Shown: piece after piece, positions 6,854-10,779 of the stretch | Layout of the letters: every line of letters begins with the position of its first letter | Position numbering within the stretch: position 1 is the stretch's first letter | Origin: Candidatus Gottesmanbacteria bacterium RIFCSPHIGHO2_01_FULL_46_14 | GTDB lineage: Bacteria; Patescibacteriota; Microgenomatia; UBA10105; UBA927 | Reading direction: 5' to 3' | Assembly: GCA_001780895.1 (NCBI GenBank) | Contig: MFJJ01000036.1 | Coordinates: 1 to 10,779, forward strand | Length of the DNA: 10,779 bases | The notes under the pieces: model-generated | The model's database searches: none | Told to the model about the DNA's origin: nothing | Seen by the model: only the letters and a program-made list of their open reading frames with translations | Translations under genes and position numbers: made by a program

Positions 6854-7621
6854 ATTTCTTTTGCCTTTGGTTAACGCCCTAAAAGTCTGGGTGAAGAAAT
6901 GGCTATGGAGAATACTTTCCAGAGAATTCTTTTTTAAATCGCCAAAAACAACTTTATTTTTCCAATCAAGGCAACAGATGGGCATTTTTCCCTCGCAGTT
7001 GATGGTCACATCATTGATATGAGCGAAACAGGGCTTGACCAAGTTAAGTTTGTCGGTCAAATAGATGCTTTTCCGGTTATCAAGAATGGAATAGAAAACT
7101 TTGTAGGGAAACTTGGCTTTTAGTTTGATTAGCCGCTGGTGTTCTTTGGGAAAGTAGGAAGAGACCTCCAGAATATCCAACCCCGCTGCATCAAGATCGT
7201 CAACCATAGTCTGGTTAAGATAGGAGCCGTTGGTTAAGAGCCTAATCTTGGCAGTTGGGGCGTGGGTTTTGGCGTAGGAAATAAATTCGAACAGGCGCGG
7301 GTCATTGGTGGGCTCATTGTAACGGTGGAAGGCGATGTAGCCCTGAAAGTTACCCTTGCCCAACTGGTCAATAACGCTTTTGACGACTTTAGAACTGAGT
7401 ATGACTTTCTTTTTTTGCCAAGAAACAGGACAGCGGGGATGAATGCTGGCGTAGTTGCATAAGTTTGACAGTTCGAAAAAGACATGACGAAGGTCACTAA
7501 TTTCTATCCGATCTTTGTCGGGTGGCCAATTTGCCGTGGTGGCGAAGAAGCCTAGATAGTCTTTTTCTATTTTTTTATAGTGATTGTTTTTGAAGTCGGG
7601 GGGTTTAACGAACTCAGGCAT
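6818..7621 (-). CDS. Radical SAM/SPASM-like protein with atypical N-terminal cysteine spacing
   Basis: A 267-residue protein with the layout of a radical SAM enzyme with a SPASM/twitch-type auxiliary cluster domain. ELSNLCNY (50-57) aligns with the usual start of the SAM-cluster loop, but the expected CX3CX2C is not there: after C55 the next cysteine is C64 (CX8C), with S59 and P62 at the canonical places. The rest of the fold looks kept: FHRYNEP (98-104) at the GGE position, LLTNGSYL (128-135), and a C-terminal cysteine set C198, C209, C216, C217, C260, C263 with DVTINCEGKMPICC (204-217). It could be an active enzyme with a non-canonical cluster, or a cluster-altered relative acting as a binding partner. 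The start ATG at 7621 lies about ten bases after a TACAAT box. It is divergent from the B12-type radical SAM gene, so the two are probably co-expressed. Substrate unknown. Confidence 0.75.
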   Translation of the reverse strand: MPEFVKPPDFKNNHYKKIEKDYLGFFATTANWPPDKDRIEISDLRHVFFELSNLCNYASIHPRCPVSWQKKKVILSSKVVKSVIDQLGKGNFQGYIAFHRYNEPTNDPRLFEFISYAKTHAPTAKIRLLTNGSYLNQTMVDDLDAAGLDILEVSSYFPKEHQRLIKLKAKFPYKVFYSILDNRKSIYLTDKLNLVKPCFAHINDVTINCEGKMPICCLDWKNKVVFGDLKKNSLESILHSHFFTQTFRALTKGKRNLDICSRCDWSR

Positions 7622-7630
7622 AATTCGTAC

Positions 7631-7660
7631 ATTGTAGGGTATTTTTTAGTGATGTACAAT
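7631..7660. promoter_or_regulatory. Symmetric bidirectional promoter serving two radical SAM genes
   Basis: Rightward: TTGTAG (7632-7637), 17-bp spacer, TACAAT (7655-7660), ATG at 7669 eight bases later. Leftward: TTGTAC (7659-7654), 17-bp spacer, TACAAT (7636-7631), ATG at 7621 nine bases later. The ends ATTGTA and TACAAT form an inverted repeat, so each -35 box is the complement of the opposing -10 box. Both transcripts would begin only 2-4 nt before the start codon. No Shine-Dalgarno is possible in such short leaders, consistent with near-leaderless translation. Confidence 0.65.
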
Positions 7661-7668
7661 TGGCCGAG

Positions 7669-9108
7669 ATGATTTCAATTTCTGGCCAGTCGCGCAAGAA
7701 ACACATCACCCTTATTTGGCCAAGCAATCCCGGCTTGGTGATGGCGATGCCCATTTCTCTGGCCTATTTGACCGGCAATCTCGACAAGAAAAAATATAAA
7801 GTTGATGTTATTGATTGTGTCTTGAATAAGATTGACCATGATCAAATTGTCAGAAGGATCACCCGCTTTAAATCTCAGGTGGTAGGTATTTCGTCTTGGT
7901 CGATCAACTTTGATGAGTCGCTCGAAATTGCCCGGGCGATTAAGGCTAAGTATCCCCACCTTCCCATAGTCATGGGTGGGCCTCACGTGACCTGCTATCC
8001 GGACTCGGTTATGAAACACGAGGAAATCGACTTTATTTTCAGGGGGGAGGCAGAGTTGGTTTTTCCGCTTTTTCTGGAAGAACTGGATAAAAAAAAACGG
8101 CGCTGGTCCAGAGTACCCGGTCTAACCTACCGGACTACGGCAGGCCAAATCGTGAGGCAAAATCCATATCTGACCGCAAAACTTGATGACCTGCGCCTGC
8201 CCGACTACGAGGCAATCAGACTCGATGACTATCTCAAGAAAGGCTACCGCCTAATTAGTTCGCAAAAACGAAATGTCCCTCTGGTGACCACTCGTGGTTG
8301 TCCCTATGGCTGCACCTACTGTTCGGCTTCGTTAATCAACGGCAAGTTGGTCAGAAGCCACAGTATCGACTATTTGATGAAACAAATCAGGTGTCTTTAC
8401 GACAAGAAGGGGATTAAATCTTTTAGCATCCTGGATGATAACTTCACTTTCGACACTAACTACGCCAAGGAGTTTTGCCGCTCGGTTATTGCGCTTGGCC
8501 TAAAAGGAGCCGAGTTTTGTACGACGAACGGTATCCGAATGCAAAGGGGCGACCGGGAGCTTTGGGGTTTGATGAAGCGGGCCGGTTGGAAGATCATCAT
8601 TATTGCTCCGGAAAGCGGCTCAAAAAGAGTATTGCGATTGATGAAAAAGGGCTTGGAGCCGAGAATTGTCCCGCCGATTGTCGACGAGATTAAAGCGGCT
8701 GGGTTGCGGGTGACGGCCAACTTCATCATCGGCTTTCCGGGTGAGACGCGGGCAGATTTGGCTAAAACCACAGCTTTGATAAAGAAGGCCAATATCGACT
8801 TTGCCAATATCCACTTCTTTCAGCCGCTGCCCGGAACGCCGATTTTTGATGAATTAGTCAGAAAGGGAGAGATTTCGGCCGATTTTCTACCAGGAAGTTA
8901 CGAAAAGGGGGCGGCCAGATATATAACTAAAAGCCTTAAAAACTTTAATTTTTCGCGGTTTTATTACCGGACGGTGATTTATTGTCTCTGGCGTAACCCA
9001 GCCTACATCTTTTATTTCCTGAAAAACTATAGTCTGAAGCCGTTGATAAGGCGTTTGATTTCGGAGTTTTTCAATATGTTTAATTTTTCGTTTCAGTTTA
9101 TTTCATAA
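7669..9108 (+). CDS. B12-binding-domain radical SAM enzyme (class B methyltransferase/BchE-like)
   Basis: A 479-residue enzyme in two parts. Residues 11-145 match a cobalamin-binding Rossmann domain (HITLIWP 12-18, VVGISSWSINF 71-81, IVMGGPHVT 100-108, DFIFRGEAE 121-129). The DXHXXG histidine motif is absent, as expected for the base-off B12 domains of this class. Residues 200-400 are the radical SAM core: CPYGCTYC (211-218) gives the CX3CX2C 4Fe-4S site, then LDDNFTFD (255-262), APESGSKRVL (313-322), IIGFPGET (353-360) and QPLPGTP (385-391). The tail (425-479) is aromatic and basic. Known relatives methylate unactivated carbons or rearrange rings; the substrate here is unknown, though the setting suggests a glycan, lipid or nucleotide sugar. 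An in-frame TTG at 7660 is rejected as start because it overlaps the -10 box. It is co-directional with the next gene, two bases apart. Confidence 0.88.
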   Translation: MISISGQSRKKHITLIWPSNPGLVMAMPISLAYLTGNLDKKKYKVDVIDCVLNKIDHDQIVRRITRFKSQVVGISSWSINFDESLEIARAIKAKYPHLPIVMGGPHVTCYPDSVMKHEEIDFIFRGEAELVFPLFLEELDKKKRRWSRVPGLTYRTTAGQIVRQNPYLTAKLDDLRLPDYEAIRLDDYLKKGYRLISSQKRNVPLVTTRGCPYGCTYCSASLINGKLVRSHSIDYLMKQIRCLYDKKGIKSFSILDDNFTFDTNYAKEFCRSVIALGLKGAEFCTTNGIRMQRGDRELWGLMKRAGWKIIIIAPESGSKRVLRLMKKGLEPRIVPPIVDEIKAAGLRVTANFIIGFPGETRADLAKTTALIKKANIDFANIHFFQPLPGTPIFDELVRKGEISADFLPGSYEKGAARYITKSLKNFNFSRFYYRTVIYCLWRNPAYIFYFLKNYSLKPLIRRLISEFFNMFNFSFQFIS

Positions 9109-9110
9109 AT

Positions 9111-10082
9111 ATGAAACAAGCGTGTAAGATTTGCGGCAATAAAACCAGAATTAAGTATCGCCAGCTTTATGACGATCGGCATGGGTATCCTGGGCGGTTT
9201 GATTTGCGTGAATGCGTTAGTTGTGGTTTCATGCAGACTGCTCCTCAACTAACAACCAGAGAGATCGCCAAGATCTATTCAAAACACTATCCGAGGGCAA
9301 AGATATCGCCGGAGCAAGTCCTGGCGGCCGCTAAAAATATACCGTCCAAAGAGACAATCGAGAAGAAGGGCCTGGGGGGAACATGTCATCTCGACACTAA
9401 ACCAGGAGAACGCGTACTAGACATCGGTTCTGGGGCGGGGTATTCTCTGGCAGAAATAAAAGCGTTGGGGGGAGTGGCTTACGGTGTAGATCCGGACAAG
9501 AACGCCGAAAGGATTGCCAGAAAGTTGGGGTTTAAGTTCCATCTTGGTTTCTTGCACAATAGCCATTTTCCAAAAAAGCATTTTGATCTAATCACCGCCT
9601 CACAGGTATTGGAACATACCCCTGACCCAGTCAGACTGCTCATCGCCTGCAAAAGTTATCTGAAACCGGGGGGGAGAATTCGGATGAGCTTTCCTAACAC
9701 TGGGGCGCTGTATCGATCGCTCTGGGGTAAGGCCTGGCTTCATTGGCATGTCCCCTACCACCTGAATCACTTTAATAAGACGTCGGTAGAAATTATGGCC
9801 AAAAAAGCGGGGTTGAAAATCAGAAGCATCAAAACGGTGACTCCTAACCTCTGGACGGTTCTTCAAATCCGTTCCTGGGTCAGTCAGGTACGGATGGGTG
9901 AAAGAAATACCATGTGGGACACCGGTCGGGTCGATGAAAAGAAGATCGAGGCAAAAAAAGATTGGTTGAAAAGTCTTTCGCTACGTTTTCTGCCGATGCT
10001 GGAAGATAAACTATTTTTTAACCGAATTCTCGACTGGTTTGGGAGGGGCGAAAGTTTTGTGGTAGAGTTTCGCCTCTGCTGA
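9111..10082 (+). CDS. Zinc-ribbon class I SAM methyltransferase
   Basis: A 323-residue protein. The N-terminus has two CXXC pairs, C5/C8 and C35/C38, in a layout typical of a zinc ribbon at the head of sugar or small-molecule methyltransferases. The SAM domain follows: LDIGSGAGY (103-111), acidic strand-2 end GVDPDK (125-130), SQVLEHTPDP (164-173), LKPGGRI (184-190) and the family-like WHVPYHLNHF (212-221). An alpha-rich section (235-300) leads to a final strand SFVVEFRL. It starts two bases after the B12 radical SAM stop and is surely cotranscribed, so it may act on the same substrate. The 3' 72 bases overlap the convergent aminotransferase gene; because the last strand looks family-like, the methyltransferase is probably the older reading in the overlap. 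Acceptor unknown. Confidence 0.85.
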   Translation: MKQACKICGNKTRIKYRQLYDDRHGYPGRFDLRECVSCGFMQTAPQLTTREIAKIYSKHYPRAKISPEQVLAAAKNIPSKETIEKKGLGGTCHLDTKPGERVLDIGSGAGYSLAEIKALGGVAYGVDPDKNAERIARKLGFKFHLGFLHNSHFPKKHFDLITASQVLEHTPDPVRLLIACKSYLKPGGRIRMSFPNTGALYRSLWGKAWLHWHVPYHLNHFNKTSVEIMAKKAGLKIRSIKTVTPNLWTVLQIRSWVSQVRMGERNTMWDTGRVDEKKIEAKKDWLKSLSLRFLPMLEDKLFFNRILDWFGRGESFVVEFRLC

Positions 10083-10779
10083 AGTCTTCCCGGCGATTTC
10101 TTCGATGTTTTTGGCGACCGCCTTGATCTGCTGGTCGGTAATGGCCAAACCGGAGGGAAGATAAAGTCCGCGACGGGAAACAAAATCAGTAACCGGAAAC
10201 CGATCTCCGGCTGATAAATAAGGCTTTAGAATTGGCTGGTCGGTCGGGGAATAAAAGAAATCTCTAGTATCAATATTTCTCTCTTTCAGTTTGACTTTTA
10301 AGTCGTCCCGGGTTAAGAATAATTTTCTCTCGTCGATAAGAATAGAGTACATCCAGAAAACATTTTTGACTAATGGCCTAGTGATAGGCAGTCTGATGCC
10401 GGTTATGTCTTTGAGTAATTCCGAGTAGAGTTTGGCTAGGTGCTGTTTTTTGGCAACGTACTGACCGATGTGTTTGAGCTCGCCGCAGCCCAGAGCTGCC
10501 TGCATATTGGTCAAACGATAATTGTAGCCAATTTTTTCATGGATGAATCTTTTTTGATCGGAGTGATAAAGGTCTTTCAACTTCCTGGCCTCTTTGGCCA
10601 GATGCTCGTCGTTAGTGACCACCATCCCCCCCTCACCAGTGGTAATGATTTTATTAGCGTAGAAGCTAAAACAATTCACATCTCCTAGACTGCCACACTT
10701 TTTGCCCTTGTATTCTGCCCCGTGAGCTTCGGCGGCATCCTCGATGACAAACAACTTGTACTTTTTGGCGATCTTTAAG
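10011..10779 (-). CDS. DegT/DnrJ/EryC1 PLP aminotransferase, perosamine-synthase-like (5' part outside window)
   Basis: The C-terminal two-thirds of a sugar-nucleotide aminotransferase; the open frame continues through the right edge (LKIAKKYK precedes the region below), so no start is visible. Family marks seen: VIEDAAEAHGAEY with the PLP-contacting Asp, the catalytic-lysine segment SFYANKIITTGEGGMVVT, GYNYRLTNMQAALG, FWMYSILID, and LYLPSGLAIT near the end. The close spelling of these blocks recalls GDP-perosamine synthase (Per/RfbE), which converts GDP-4-keto-6-deoxymannose with glutamate to GDP-perosamine, but other 4-amino-sugar transaminases share them. Perosamine is a sugar found in some Wzm/Wzt-exported O-antigens, which would suit the locus. 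The last 23 residues (about SAEAKLYHKTF onward) lie antisense to the methyltransferase gene and go past the usual family end, probably an extension from stop loss. Confidence 0.85.
   Translation of the reverse strand, partial: LKIAKKYKLFVIEDAAEAHGAEYKGKKCGSLGDVNCFSFYANKIITTGEGGMVVTNDEHLAKEARKLKDLYHSDQKRFIHEKIGYNYRLTNMQAALGCGELKHIGQYVAKKQHLAKLYSELLKDITGIRLPITRPLVKNVFWMYSILIDERKLFLTRDDLKVKLKERNIDTRDFFYSPTDQPILKPYLSAGDRFPVTDFVSRRGLYLPSGLAITDQQIKAVAKNIEEIAGKTSAEAKLYHKTFAPPKPVENSVKK

Noticed and set aside
9884..10183. Leftward 99-residue open frame spanning the 10011-10082 junction
   Set aside because: It lies antisense to the methyltransferase and out of frame with the aminotransferase, is rich in Ser, Arg and Pro, and shows no recognisable motif; a shadow frame.
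10752..10779. Aminotransferase beginning at TTG 10754
   Set aside because: The open frame continues upstream to the window edge with family-like residues (LKIAKKYK), and a start there would remove the N-terminal third of the enzyme.
1..10779. Alternative genetic code with TGA as Gly, as in some compact bacteria
   Set aside because: Two genes end at TGA in expected places (6037-6039 and 10080-10082), and no internal TGA is needed in any gene.
1..10779. CRISPR arrays, tRNAs, insertion sequences or attachment sites
   Set aside because: No regularly spaced repeats, cloverleaf-like stretches, transposase motifs or terminal repeats were seen on either strand by reading; a dedicated search could still find weak cases.

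Overview
The window reads as a bacterial surface-polysaccharide (O-antigen/capsule-like) locus that also holds a radical-SAM module. TGA works as a stop codon (6037-6039, 10080-10082), so recoded Gracilibacteria/Absconditabacteria-type genomes are unlikely. Genes are packed with overlaps or gaps of a few bases, most starts lack a clear Shine-Dalgarno sequence, and the proteins are lysine-rich. A Patescibacteria (CPR) genome or a similarly compact uncultured bacterium would fit, but this is inference; no marker gene is present. No RNA genes, insertion sequences or CRISPR arrays were seen.

Layout. The far left holds the probable first codons of a leftward gene (1-38), with a candidate promoter and a palindrome at its predicted transcript start. 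Next is a leftward multi-pass GT-C/GT39-like glycosyltransferase (112-1581). A 43-bp divergent spacer separates it from a rightward operon (1625-6853): wzm permease, wzt ATPase with a C-terminal glycan-recognition-type domain, a methyltransferase-GT2 fusion, and two divergent paralogous methyltransferases. Junctions in the operon are +5, -1, -8 and -17 nt. Its end overlaps a leftward radical SAM/SPASM-like gene (6818-7621) tail to tail. A 47-bp spacer with two mirror-image promoters then divides that gene from a rightward pair, a B12-binding-type radical SAM enzyme (7669-9108) and a zinc-ribbon methyltransferase (9111-10082). The latter overlaps by 72 bp the tail of a leftward DegT/perosamine-synthase-like aminotransferase, which runs off the right edge.

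How they could work together: the aminotransferase makes an amino-deoxysugar nucleotide, the GT2 domain and perhaps the GT39-like enzyme transfer sugars, methyltransferases decorate or cap the glycan, and Wzm/Wzt exports the lipid-linked chain. The Wzt C-terminal domain may read a methylated end, as in the E. coli O8/O9a paradigm. The two radical SAM genes, fired from one shared promoter region, may add an unusual C-C or methyl modification; their substrates cannot be read from sequence.

The most notable signals are the symmetric bidirectional promoter at 7631-7660, the atypical cysteine spacing of the SPASM-like protein, the two convergent gene overlaps with overprinted tails, the methyltransferase-GT2 fusion beside a capped-export transporter, and the paired palindromes at the left edge.
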